Shown here in pieces: positions 25,101 to 32,640 of a stretch of DNA of 64,000 nucleotides. The stretch is from Spirometra erinaceieuropaei (taxonomy: Eukaryota; Platyhelminthes; Cestoda; Diphyllobothriidea; Diphyllobothriidae): contig CACRXP010000035.1 in assembly GCA_902702965.1 (NCBI GenBank), positions 1,592,411 to 1,656,410 of the forward strand, in the 5' to 3' direction. The position numbers were made by a program, and so were the translations under genes. Below the pieces are notes generated by a model that did no database searches, was not told the origin of the DNA, and saw only the letters and a list, made by a program, of their open reading frames with translations. The first letter of the stretch is position 1, and every line of letters begins with the position of its first letter.

Positions 25101-26678
25101 AACCCTCCAAGAGATATTGCTGAAAAGACTACAACACAAATTCGAGGTCTATAAAATGTGCAGAAAATTCTCTGACCATTGGTTTCGTAAGAGATTTTGT
25201 CGAGGCTAGCGTACATGACGGTCAGACAGTACCACTTATGCGAATTTCTAATATACCACTTATGTTTTTTCGAACAGAGTTGGCAAACTTGAAAAATTTG
25301 AATCTCACAGATAATCTGTCCATGGAAAGTTTTCTTTTGGAAGAGGAGCAATAAACTTACTACGCGTCGTTTCCACCGAAGAAATATCTGTTTTCACAAG
25401 AAGTATTAATTTAGAATTCTGATGAAAACAGAAAATCTTAACCAGCAGGCTAAATCTACTTGTTTTCGGTCCAAAGGACTCATTCCCTGAACTCGAGTTT
25501 TAAGGTTTTGCCCAATCAGGTCTGTAGATTTTTCAAATAATTTTTATACATCGTTAATCATAGTATCTATATTTAAATTATAAGTAACTGCAGCCCACCA
25601 AATTTGGAATCTTAAGACTCGAGTTTAAATCTAAACTGCCATTACGGGTAAAAGTACACTACATCAGAGTCGGTGGACACTTTCAACTTATTGGGCATCT
25701 AGACTTATTATAATAACCATTATCTGACTAGTATGTATACATACCCCGAGAGCATTTGGTCGCCCAGGGCTAGACATTTGCTAGCCCGTTTGAATTGCGA
25801 GCTAGTGCAGGGCTAGTAACCTGACTGGCTGAGAGTGCTCGATGTGTGCGAGGAAAGTAGCTTTTCTGCTACACCCCCTCCTTGATACTCACCCGAGTGC
25901 ATTTTTCACGTCACGCCTGGGGGTCCCATTGCGCGTACGCATGCATGCAGGGTGCATGCGAGCACTTTGCCCGGAATTAAGGTCCCTGTCTGGCGATCAA
26001 ATCGCCTCTAGCTACAACGCCCTCAGCTCGCCCGAGAAGGCGCGTCAACCTTCTGTCCCCATGTGGACAGTGTCGACTAGGATTACTGAAAAATCCAGAC
26101 AATTGCAACACTAGCCCGCGACTCGGCTAGCCCTGGGCGAGTAGAATGATATCGGGGTTATCAGAGTATATAAACAATTTCAGATATTTTTATAAATATA
26201 TTTCGGGTATTTTTTATAAATATATGAGATGAATCTCAAACGTGGATAAAACCTAGAATCTTAAAAATGACACAAACCTTGACAATTCCTGTTGAGCGTT
26301 GTAAAGGGTTGAACCAAGTTCCAAATGCTCCGCTTTTTCACGTTTTAGCTCCTCGGACTTTAAAAAAATGAACAAGTACGACTCAAAGTACCTTTTCTCT
26401 AAGCTCGATCGCGGCCTCCGATATATGTGCTTGAAGCATTTTCGTCAGTGCTTCTTGAAAGCGTTGCATTAAAGGCTGAAAATGTCGACATATGTAGTTC
26501 GTTTATTTACGTGATCTGGGTGAAGGACGACCAATTCCTCCGCCTCCTCTTCGGCCTCACCGGCTAAGGGGATGCCTGTTTGTTCATTTGCCTGATTCTC
26601 CTGCATGACATCATGGTCACTCCCGATATTTTCGGCATTTCCGAAACCATTTACTTCATCAGCGTTTGTGTTTTCCAT
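3932..26678 (-). CDS. CCDC40: CCDC40 orthologue, axonemal ruler coiled-coil protein (14 exons, spliced)
   Basis: In the family, CCDC40 pairs with CCDC39 as a coiled-coil ruler that sets the 96-nm repeat of ciliary doublet microtubules and anchors inner dynein arms and the nexin-dynein regulatory complex. Joined exons, in order: 26678-26511, 26475-26392, 26357-26278, 23886-23613, 21855-21587, 19408-19165, 18202-18011, 15119-14883, 14123-13910, 13817-13556, 8747-8559, 7055-6935, 4346-4188, 4111-3932. All have AG/GT borders and matching phases, giving 891 codons. The product is charged coiled coil almost throughout, after an acidic N-terminus of about 50 residues. Family signatures in order: HPDHPLMQRFQEAL, WNSSLIGLQRRNEAY, GVELGPLEIML, MLWEKKVQL, EIHRMELR. 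It lacks the long N-terminal extension of vertebrate CCDC40. In a flatworm it would act in flame cells, sperm and ciliated larvae (inference). The final C-terminal exon is unresolved. Confidence 0.9.
4188..4346 (-). CDS. CCDC40: CCDC40 exon 13
   Basis: 159 nt, 53 codons, phase 0. It encodes TVADYTTESASLEVEAEELE, then KKLQVLAEDRQK at a GTACGT donor. Glu/Lys-rich coiled coil aligned to the C-terminal quarter of the family. Confidence 0.85.
4725..4880 (-). repeat. Interspersed repeat family R2, minus copy
   Basis: Read on the minus strand it matches the 6,525-6,725 copy: CACCTGGATCC next to a CTCTCTCCTCCTC run, GCAGCATCTGTCGCACTCTC, then the conserved GACTTGTGCATGAA-type segment. It lies in CCDC40 intron 13. 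Confidence 0.6.
5380..5850 (-). pseudogene. Penelope-like element fragment (GIY-YIG endonuclease region)
   Basis: Minus-strand translation gives YVSNVSEAVSRLLTPFGIGV followed by HRSEATIGRQIMRPK, then in another frame GVVYRVWCSCGQSNYVGETG (the GIY and YIG motifs), then RMAEHAAAVRKIDASSQVVA and ILARGDNRVSRELLELW. This order is that of the Penelope-like C-terminal endonuclease. At least one frameshift near 5,690 breaks it. It lies in CCDC40 intron 12 in the same orientation as the gene. Confidence 0.8.
5850..5950. repeat. Telomere-like (CCCTAA-type) island
   Basis: Degenerate CCTAACCC units at about 5,884-5,932, flanked by AATTCCAG at 5,856-5,863 and CTGGAATTC at 5,941-5,949, a short inverted pair. 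This is an interstitial island, not a chromosome end. Confidence 0.5.
6525..6725 (+). repeat. Interspersed repeat family R2, best plus-strand copy
   Basis: Contains CCTCCCCAGCCTCCGGTATT, a CACCGGGTCCAGGTGGGGAG segment, GCGGTAGATGCTGCGAAAGT, then ACGCGCAAGTCACCGTCCCT. Related copies occur near 768, 2,880/3,225, 4,725 (minus), 15,415 (minus) and 19,970. No coding capacity; probably a SINE-like or non-autonomous element. Confidence 0.65.
6935..7055 (-). CDS. CCDC40: CCDC40 exon 12
   Basis: 121 nt; the first base completes Arg. It encodes 40 codons, RDIIITRNEG to LDELRRKITTAGK, aligning with the family's RRETVTTQAEG...ELRRKI. The donor is GTGAGT, phase 0. The reading frame is bounded by intron sequence on both sides and was found by splice matching. 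Confidence 0.85.
8559..8747 (-). CDS. CCDC40: CCDC40 exon 11
   Basis: 189 nt encoding RHIMLWEKKVQLVNETKQAV, then SEIHRMELRKAQI and KSVA with a split Arg codon. This is the most strongly conserved stretch of CCDC40 and the main reason for the gene name. The preceding intron is 4.8 kb and contains the assembly gap. Confidence 0.94.
9061..9190 (+). mobile_element. tRNA-derived SINE, 5'-truncated and diverged
   Basis: Begins with GGTCGGGAGTTCGAGCCCCA (B-box like) and continues with GACTATGGCTGGCAGACGAC and TCTCTTCTGCCTTTGTCAGT, which correspond to the body of the fuller copy at 31,893-32,085. It lies in CCDC40 intron 10's downstream neighbour, intron 10 being 8,748-13,555. Confidence 0.55.
10353..10835. 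mobile_element. Non-autonomous Penelope-like element: inverted tails with little between
   Basis: The left arm (10,353-10,535) is the reverse complement of the 3' end of the Penelope element at 34,130-34,302. The right arm (about 10,544-10,832) matches 33,990-34,276 directly, beginning inside the GIY-YIG reading frame (CAGGCCGAGAATTGATTGAA). Shared landmarks are ACTCGTACAGGAGTCCATCG on the left and its inverse on the right. No RT remains. It lies in CCDC40 intron 10. Confidence 0.8.
10890..11300 (+). repeat. Degenerate satellite, about 100-136 bp period
   Basis: The motif CGCTGGATTAAG and variants recurs at 10,901, 11,001, 11,137 and 11,265. Copies 2 and 4 also share an upstream block starting GCGTGT and ending CACAGCCACTCGCTGG or its variant. 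The array runs up to the assembly gap. Confidence 0.6.
11355..11478. other. Assembly gap (124 N)
   Basis: A run of N in CCDC40 intron 10, directly after the satellite, so the true repeat length is unknown. Open frames read across it are artefacts. Confidence 0.99.
13556..13817 (-). CDS. CCDC40: CCDC40 exon 10
   Basis: 262 nt. It starts with two bases completing an Ala codon and encodes DINSLEREKVQMNRDM, then LAEEDFVRALREKEQETVEM, matching the family's EFVRSLKxxERETIKM. It ends in a split Glu codon at a GTAAGT donor. Confidence 0.92.
13910..14123 (-). CDS. CCDC40: CCDC40 exon 9
   Basis: 214 nt. It begins GVELGPLEIMLNHLTKGI, one of the clearest family signatures (vertebrate EEVGPLELEI), and ends LAKKKLRLD plus one base. 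A 92-nt intron separates it from exon 10. Confidence 0.92.
14883..15119 (-). CDS. CCDC40: CCDC40 exon 8
   Basis: 237 nt, 79 codons, phase 0. It begins VATLENNLANDSL and carries NILVQRQQAKIDTLNKKLEQ, which aligns with the family's ILIERKQGLINFLNKQLE stretch. The donor is GTAAGT at 14882. Confidence 0.9.
15226..15400 (-). mobile_element. tRNA-derived SINE, minus copy
   Basis: On the minus strand: ATTCCCGATCG, GACAGGGCAACGGGCTCGTG, an A-box-like TGGCTCAGTGG, a B-box-like GGTTCGAGCC-type segment (here degenerate), and the body GGTTGGGTATGACTGGCTGA. It matches the copies near 31.7 and 32.0 kb. CCDC40 intron 7. Confidence 0.65.
15411..15545 (-). repeat. Interspersed repeat family R2, minus copy
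   Basis: The reverse complement carries CACCGGGTCCAGGTGGGGGG, GCGGTAGATGCTGCGCAACT and GTCACCGTCCCTGCTCCCAC, matching the 6,525-6,725 copy. It directly abuts the SINE at 15,226-15,400. Confidence 0.65.
15546..18010. other. CCDC40 intron 7, most of it featureless
   Basis: No reading frame or repeat that I could assign. A pair of weakly similar segments (about 17,163-17,195 and 17,598-17,630, sharing CGTGCxAGCGGAC) may be an old duplication. Confidence 0.4.
18011..18202 (-). CDS. CCDC40: CCDC40 exon 7
   Basis: 192 nt, 64 codons, phase 0 at both ends. It begins EKSLREHELNTLRKKMEQQY and ends SREFESQ before GTATCC. Lys/Glu-rich coiled coil. Confidence 0.85.
19165..19408 (-). CDS. CCDC40: CCDC40 exon 6
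   Basis: 244 nt, first base completing Glu. It encodes KKKDELTNVLAETEG and continues through a coiled coil (QLEKMQTKHEIM). The donor GTACGT at 19164 keeps phase 0 with exon 7. The exact donor could instead be the nearby GTCAAT, but only GTACGT fits the consensus. Confidence 0.85.
19970..20130 (+). repeat. Interspersed repeat family R2, diverged plus copy
   Basis: Shares CTGCCTCCGGCTGTTTTGTC, a GGCAGGTGAGTAAAGAGGGA segment, GCAAATGCAGCGTAGATCTG and CACTGAGCCCACT with the other copies. CCDC40 intron 5. Confidence 0.5.
20262..21236. mobile_element. Long-TIR mariner-like non-autonomous DNA element with TA duplication
   Basis: Arms of roughly 365-375 bp (20,264-20,628 and 20,860-21,234) are near-perfect inverses around a loop of about 230 bp. 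The ends read TA-CAGTGCGTGACC and GGTCACGCACTG-TA. A TA duplication and CAGTG terminus suit the Tc1/mariner group. No transposase frame exists. Landmark in both arms: TGACTACTTAAGTAGCATGC or its inverse. CCDC40 intron 5. Homologous to the element at 57.6-58.6 kb. Confidence 0.85.
21587..21855 (-). CDS. CCDC40: CCDC40 exon 5
   Basis: 269 nt, starting at an internal Met (MEDEKRHQDML) directly after the acceptor AG and ending in a split Glu codon (GA|G). It contains the well-conserved segment MAHWNSSLIGLQRRNEAY. The donor is GTAAGT. Confidence 0.9.
22041..22727 (+). pseudogene. Penelope-like element remnant (GIY-YIG region) with inverted tail at 5' side
   Basis: Plus-strand frame 22,174-22,563 reads RRLGTRMFWHKVATWRGD, then PQVATQTLEEGHELDFASTR and NRRTDLPRYYHV, matching the C-terminal GIY-YIG domain of Penelope-like elements; the GIY motif itself is decayed (LGVVCQI). 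On the 5' side, AACTCGTAAAGGAGTCTATC is the inverse of the 3' tail segment GATGGCGGACTCCTGTTCCA near 22,682. It lies in CCDC40 intron 4, antisense to the gene. Confidence 0.75.
23613..23886 (-). CDS. CCDC40: CCDC40 exon 4
   Basis: 274 nt. The first base completes the split Arg codon. It encodes a long heptad helix containing EEVDNLCLRLYYLNNARDEV and IMKRAAEKA, aligned with the family's LHLxYMxN region. The donor is GTGCCC at 23612, phase 0. Confidence 0.88.
25739..26163. mobile_element. Non-autonomous TIR DNA element, about 425 bp
   Basis: Ends are inverted: TACCCCGA...TCGCCCAGGGCTAG at about 25,744-25,772 and CTAGCCCTGGGCGA...TCGGGGTTAT at 26,128-26,162. A weaker inverted relation continues inward (GCTAGTG and TTGCAATTG segments). 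The interior is GC-rich with no transposase frame. CCDC40 intron 3. Confidence 0.65.
26278..26357 (-). CDS. CCDC40: CCDC40 exon 3
   Basis: 80 nt encoding SEELKREKAEHLELGSTLYN and the following QQELS, ending in a split Arg codon (AG then A from exon 4). The LELGSTLY segment matches the LGVTLY-like segment of the family. Confidence 0.85.
26392..26475 (-). CDS. CCDC40: CCDC40 exon 2
   Basis: 28 codons, phase 0 on both sides, beginning PLMQRFQEAL, which continues the HPDH of exon 1 exactly as in the vertebrate protein. It is separated from exon 1 by a 35-nt intron (26476-26510) and from exon 3 by a 34-nt intron (26358-26391). Confidence 0.85.
26511..26678 (-). CDS. CCDC40: CCDC40 exon 1 (start codon, acidic N-terminus)
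   Basis: It encodes 56 residues. ATG at 26678-26676 is chosen because an in-frame TAA lies about 30 bases upstream and the next in-frame Met is 24 codons downstream. The residues are Glu/Asn-rich and end in LVVLHPDH, the family entry into the conserved core. A GT donor follows at 26510, phase 0. Confidence 0.85.
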
Positions 26679-26704
26679 TTTTGTCCTCTTCAATAAGCGC
26701 GGTG

Positions 26705-26725
26705 GTTACTGCAAATCCAAGTAAC
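26705..26725. promoter_or_regulatory. Imperfect palindrome just upstream of the CCDC40 start
   Basis: GTTACT and AGTAAC are separated by 9 bases, ending 27 nt upstream of the start ATG. Ciliary genes are often driven by RFX X-boxes (GTNRCC-type half sites), but those have a spacer of 1-3 bases, so this is at best a variant. Confidence 0.15.
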
Positions 26726-29700
26726 GAAAGAATCAATTTCAGTTACCCAGCTGAGATGGAACTGCTTGACTATTCGGCACCTTGAAAGTTCTTAGGCCTT
26801 CCGCCTATGGATCTGCATGTTTTTATCTTCAAGACCAACCTTCCCAATATTTAGGAGAGGTTTGTTTGCGATATACAAAGGACGGCAACGTCTTAGAATT
26901 TAGAAAGCGACAAGAGGGTTGGGACACGTCCGTTCCGGCGACTGTTAACTGCCTTTAAGTGCATCCACTGCCGGTTATTAAAAGATACTTAGGCGGATAT
27001 CAAAAATATAACAAATAAAACCTAAGTCGCTTATTGAGGGATGAAGCACGAAAACAGATGTCAAGGGATGAAAGTACTGGGATATCTTATAACATAGATG
27101 CAGGTAATGGTACATAGAGTAATTAGTATTGTATGCAATGCCGCTTGGCAGGCACTGTTGAAAAAATAATAAACGAAATTCCTTCTGAGAAGCGCGTTAT
27201 CTCAAGGTAAATTGGTACACAGGGAACACGTCATACTCCATTCTGCACATATTGTATTCCGGTCATAAGTAACGAAGGCTACTACCGACCTTGGGATGCG
27301 GTAGAATTCTGAATAATGCTGATCAAGACTTCTATATGTTCGTCCCTTAAAAATTTCAGTAAATTTCGGACGGGTAAGAGTTGTGTACACAGTTTTACTG
27401 AGAATTGTAAGTCAGAGTTTACATGCAGCTTGATCGTTAATGAATAAGTGGCTACTTTTTCGTCATTAGGGTGAATTTCCACTACTTCTCCGTCGAACGT
27501 TAGGTATAAACCCAACCTGGAAGAGGACAACGCTATCCGTCCGTCAGTACAATGCAGTGTGTCGTAAATGTGGCGTCGCGCGTTTAGTGCAGGGACCACC
27601 CCTCGTATAACACACGCAGACCGGTTTCTTGGATTTTGTCCCCCCCTCCAGTCGCCTTGCCATTTGAAGTTGGGGTCGATGCAGCGGAACAGACTCAGTG
27701 GCAAGAGGCCTTTCATCAGTATTTGCCGAGATGTCAGTCTAACTTGACTATTTAAATCGGGTCACTTTCCTTGATTATTTTGATTGATTTAATTCGACTA
27801 ACAAAACACTGCATGCAGGCACGGACCTTTAACAGCCACTGGATTAGCGGGTCGTTGGTTTTTGAAACATTGATTTTGCCACTTTAAGACTTACTGGTTG
27901 GCATCATTGCTAGTATCCTACTCGTCATCTCTTCGTTGCTAATCCGTGAGTATTGCTTTTAGGATTGACCCACTTTCCGGAACAGCTGTTAATGCCGTTA
28001 TTTGCGACGGTCATTTTACTCTATTAGGGTCATCCTGCGCTCCATTCCTAAGTCTTGAACCCCCACGTCTACTCACGTTTATCCAATTAAAGAAGGATAG
28101 AAGATGAATTTTTTCTGTCAGATTATCTTAGACGACAGGAAGAGACTAGGAATCCCGGCTAATTATCTCCTCTCACTTATGGATAACCTACTTTTTAAAT
28201 AAAAATATGGGAGGTTAGAATGGGCGGCCGATAAACTGTCTAAATCTCGGGACTTTGCCTTGCGTACATTCACACTTAACTATGTCGCTCCATTGTCAGT
28301 TCGGTAAGCAGTTTCGCGTTTTGACACGTTGCTGTCTTCCTGACATAAGTCGTTAATCCCTCTAATTTTTGAGTCAACATCTAACTGTATGATTCGTCGG
28401 TTATAATTTGTATTTCAACATGCAACCAGGTTTTTGTAACAGAGAAAGCATCCGTATACATCATAATTTAGAAAATTTTTCTCCTCGGGTTTCTGGAAAA
28501 ATGCAGAAGAAAAACAAAGAATTGCACGGGGTGGATTTTCGAGCAATATTTGATTTGATTGTGCTGGTTTTTGCCGTCTCGTTCACCCGTCCGAACCAAA
28601 ATGACTGAACATTTATACGCTGTTAAACCCTTCTAGGCCTATTTTAAGTATCCGTCACGGTATGCTCGTTAAATGCATAGACGAGTTTTTAGTTGCCTGC
28701 ATGTAAAGCGTCTTTCCATATAGGATTGAATAGAATAGGTTTATCATAGCGCCCCTTGGGCACTGTACGTCTCCTTTGAACGCCGGACAGACGCCAAATA
28801 GCATGGAAATATGTTGCATGATTAACCATGCTGTCAGCACACGTATTAATTAGAAGCTCAGACAGAAGTTTTTTCGATAATTTGTCACTTCGTGACAGCT
28901 ACAATGTGTATGGCTCATCACTGGGTTTCATACATGCTTTTTGGTAAATATTTTTGTTTTGCTCTCCAACTGTATAATGTCATCAGAAAGTAATACGACA
29001 ACATGAAGAAGGCCGTCCTTGATGAAGCTCTATAGGACCCGTGCAAGAGCTGATACAAATATTTGGGCCGAAATCAATCACATGCAGCGCGATCATCAAG
29101 TAACAGTCATAAACCGCCATCAGCTAACCAGGAGTATGCATATGCTGGATTAATTTTTACTGGCAAAGTAGACAATGGCTACAAGTAAACCAGTTCTTTA
29201 ACAACATCTGTTGCGATACAGTACTGAAACGCGCATCAGAAAGACTCCCATCACAAGTCGGAGGTTTGCTGCTTAGGTACTCCAGAATACTATTAGCCCT
29301 GTAGAGACTTGTCATAAGGTCTGCATAGTTCTGTCTTTGTCTCCTTACATGCCAAAAATAAAGGTCTTTAGTCAACATGCGATTTTTTTGCACAAAGATC
29401 GACTTTGTTCCTTCTATGCTAGCAGGGGTGCCGTTGGCAAAACCAGACCGAAGTCGCCCAGGGTGGTTTTATAACCGCCGCAAAACCATTTAACGAGGGA
29501 TTTCTACTGTTAAGGAGCTAGTACCACAACGTTCCTGGTACCTTCCTTGTAATATTTGTAGCCGTACTTGCAGAAGATTTAAAAGCAAAGGCTCGCAGTT
29601 TAAGCTTAAAAGCGCGCGACTCTGAGTGAAGTAAACTCAGAGCACGGCAGAAATAATACACTTATTGGAAAAAAGGTCCAGTTTGGAGTCAAAAAATTAG

Positions 29701-30330
29701 CACCCTATTAGTTTCACCAGCATTTTGTGCAATGTCACGAAAGGACTTATAATGTAGTAGGCGGGCCACTCACTGCTCCTGTCTTCTCTACTGCAATGAT
29801 CTTTGAGGCCGCTGCTCCTTCAAGGGTTGGCTTGAACTCACTACTTTATGTCAACTCTGAATTGCATGGATCTTCAACGTTACTCATTCCTCAGTCAGAA
29901 ACTCAAGCTAGCGTGAAACTCAGTAGAAGGAGAACGGTCTGTACACAAGAGATTTATATAGTGAAATAGGGTCAAAGGGGACAGGAGGCGTATAGTCTCA
30001 ATGTAGATGGGGAATAACGGCGGTCAAAAGGAATTATTAAGCGCTTCACTGCAGTGGTTCTGAGGTAAGTACTACATTCATTGGAGTCGTCTCCTCAACT
30101 CCGTTTGGACACTCCCTCTTGTCTGTAAAGTGAAGAAGAAAAAGCCTCGTCCGAAGCACAGCACCACAGATCGCCGTTTTGTCTTCTTTTTGACTTCCCG
30201 CCAACTTAACCCCAGTCTGACACTACACAGGGGTGTCGAAGACACCGGGGATTTACCGGCATATATAGAGCAAAGGAACTTATATATGCTGCTCAGCACT
30301 GATTTTCTCGCGGTCACCCATGGCTAGGCA
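26726..30330. other. Region upstream of CCDC40 with no recognised gene
   Basis: An open frame of 144 codons at 27,282-27,716 (minus) is the longest, but has no motif I recognise and no splice context. It should contain the CCDC40 promoter and 5' UTR; I cannot point to a TATA box or a definite transcription start. Confidence 0.4.
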
Positions 30331-30335
30331 CCAGA

Positions 30336-31165
30336 GCCGTCCAGTGAATATCATCTTTCTCGGCTTCAGAAATGCGTTTGATAGCGAGCGTTACGGGAGA
30401 CTTGGCAGTGTAGAATCCAGGGGAAATTTCGACTGAGTTGTTTTACTGTAATGCAGGCTATAAAGAAGCATTGTTGATACCACTATATCTGAATAGGTAT
30501 CGACAAAAGCGTGTTTTACAGGATTCGGTCCAATGTCCTTCCCTTTTCCTAACCTGTGTACATAAACGATCGCAATGAAGGCCTTGGCTACGGCCCAGTC
30601 AAGTTTGCGGATAGTATAAAATTCTTGAAAACCATCGGTTGTTTTGACGACGACCATAAACTGTGAGAAAACGTTAGTAATCTGGCTTCATGGTAGGGCA
30701 AATGACTTCTAACGTCTAATCTATCCAAATGTGTGGCCTCTCGCTAGGAATCTGGTCGGAGACATTTCCTTAATCATCACTACACTATAAATGGAGCTCT
30801 ATTAAAAGAAGTGGACACGCGAAATGACCTAGGCACCTGAAAAATTTCGAACGGATTGATCTTCAACAATTGCTAAAAAGGCGTCCAAAAGACAATCAGC
30901 ATCATGAACTGGATTAGGCATGCTCCTGTAGCCTTCCCCATGGAACCCTACGCACAGATATTTCGTACGATCGTCAGTCCGCATTTGGAATACAGACTGC
31001 CCGCGTGTATGTCCTAGCTTGAAGAAAAATAGTGACACCATCGACCAGATAAAGCGACAGGCGATAAGACTGATGGAGGGTCTGAAGACTCCGTCACATG
31101 TAGGAAGACTGTTCCAGCCCCATAGACAACTGGGGTGCAACCTGCCGTGAACATTTTGCACCATC
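30336..31165 (+). pseudogene. Badly decayed CR1-like LINE reverse transcriptase, plus strand
   Basis: At 30,336-30,406 the plus strand reads SRPVNIIFLGFRNAFDSERY, a relic of the RT catalytic A block (FDFxKAFDSV-type). About 550 bases on, 30,960-31,130 gives FRTIVSPHLEYRLPACMS and, across a frameshift, TIDQIKRQAIRLMEGLK, the usual RT C-terminal pattern. The middle is not readable. Confidence 0.55.
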
Positions 31166-31489
31166 CGGGTGCGTTACTCTTCACTCAAAACAGAAGGTTC
31201 CTTTGATTCGTTGCCCGCGCGGTTATCTGTGCACGGTCAAACACGAATGCGCGCACCTGAACCAACAGTAGTTTTTCATTCAGGCAGTGTGCAGCTCGAC
31301 TGTGAAACTCAAACATTGGTTAAAGCACGGTCTCTTATCTGATTTTTAATAAACGATGAATATCACTCCAGGATAATCTACGGCAAGCCACGTAATTTAT
31401 TTTGCAGATTTTACCGCTTATGTAACGCATCCCTGCGCATTTTATGCAAATTGTTCCTGTAAACTACGCAACTGATGTTATTTAGTGTT

Positions 31490-31490
<1 letters not shown>

Positions 31491-31530
<40 letters not shown>
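31491..31530. repeat. (TA)n microsatellite
   Basis: Nearly uninterrupted TA dinucleotides, directly left of the 86-bp inverted-repeat arm. Confidence 0.95.
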
Positions 31531-31532
<2 letters not shown>

Positions 31533-31886
31533 GATAGTGGGCGCTCACCGATCAGGTTACGGAACATGCTCGTTCCGTTGTGCCTTGGGGCTCATACTTA
31601 AACCCTCGCAGGCAGCCGCACAGCGACTAGTGATATATGTTGAGAAGGTGATACCGACAAAGACAACGGAGACCGGAATGGCCATTTCTGGCTTATTAGC
31701 CGTCATCAGCCAGTCATACCCAACCCCAAGTGTGGATCACTTGAGATTCGAACCCGGGGTCTTTGGTCATGGAGTTGAACGCTCTACCATTGAGCCACGG
31801 GCCTGCGAGGGTTTAAGTATGAGCCCCAAGGCACAACGGAACGAGCATGTTCCGTAACCTGATCGGTGAGCGCCCACTATCATAAT
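31528..31886. repeat. 86-bp perfect inverted repeat bracketing a SINE
   Basis: 31,528-31,613 and 31,801-31,886 are exact reverse complements over 86 bases, with a minus-strand SINE between them. The arms include GGGCGCTCACCGATCAGG and the small hairpin GGAACATGCTCGTTCC. A shorter GGGCGCTCACCGATC also adjoins the SINE at 15.4 kb, so the arm may belong to the SINE's usual surroundings. Confidence 0.85.
31630..31800 (-). mobile_element. tRNA-derived SINE, minus copy
   Basis: On the minus strand: CCCGTGGCTCAATGGTAGAG (A box), CCCGGGTTCGAATCTC (B box), then the body GGTTGGGTATGACTGGCTGA and the tail TCGGTATCACCTTCTCAAC. It faces the plus copy at 31,893 head to head. Confidence 0.85.
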
Positions 31887-31892
31887 TAATAT

Positions 31893-32082
31893 TCCCGATC
31901 ACAACCGACAGGACAACGGGCCCGTGGCTCAATGGTAGAGCGTTCAACTCCATGACCAAAGATCCCGGGTTCGAATCTCAAGTGATCCACACTGGGGGTT
32001 GGGTATGACTGGCTGATGACGGCTAATAAGCCAGAAATGGCCATTCCGATCTCCCTTGTCTTTGTCGGTATCACCTTCTCAA

Positions 32083-32085
<3 letters not shown>
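31893..32085 (+). mobile_element. tRNA-derived SINE, plus copy (best example)
   Basis: Head ATTCCCGATC, A box TGGCTCAATGG (31,926 on), B box GGTTCGAATCT (about 31,969), body GGTTGGGTATGACTGGCTGA, tail ending in CTCAAC and then a TA microsatellite. The tRNA-like part lacks a good anticodon stem, so it is not a functional tRNA gene. Confidence 0.88.
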
Positions 32086-32135
<50 letters not shown>

Positions 32136-32140
32136 GCATT
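32083..32140. repeat. (TA)n microsatellite, SINE tail
   Basis: TA dinucleotides with a few GTATATG interruptions, directly after the SINE 3' end. Confidence 0.95.
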
Positions 32141-32640
32141 TATAATCTCAATTGCACATGGAAAGGTGCATGTTGGCCTCGGCCCTGAAAAAACTTCATT
32201 TCCACACCGGTGCAATCTTTCCCCGTAAAATGTACATTTTATTGACAACACATTAGCAAGGTGTTTACTTGGACATGAGTATTGTATGTACGGTCTTCAA
32301 AAGAGTTCTCAAATGCAATGCGATTTATACTAAATATACTATACAATAATATGGAAAGAAATTAACCCCCTGAGCTTTAAGATAAAATCTTGAAGCCTGT
32401 TATGTGTAATGGGGACCAAACTAATTACTTCACGAGGACTTCATTCGAAAGAACCGGTATGCTCCTGATCACTTCTCGCTAGCTGTTCTATGAGATTCGC
32501 CAATCCACGGAGGGTGAGCCATCTCGCTATTTTATCCAAAGAGATAATTTAACGAAATTTCGTCTCATAAATTCAAAAGCGCTTCAGATTTCTGTAAATT
32601 ACTATTGCAATTAGAACACTGTATAAAACACTACATAGAA

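Noticed and set aside
27282..27716. 144-codon open frame on the minus strand
   Set aside because: No recognisable domain, no splice signals fitting a neighbour, and lengths like this arise by chance in 64 kb of six-frame sequence.
30078..30327. Lys/Arg-rich frames on both strands near 30.1-30.3 kb
   Set aside because: Short, overlapping on opposite strands, no motif, and just upstream of a decayed LINE.
31926..31996. Possible functional tRNA gene
   Set aside because: It has A and B boxes, but no proper anticodon or acceptor stem, occurs in several diverged copies and is joined to a SINE body.
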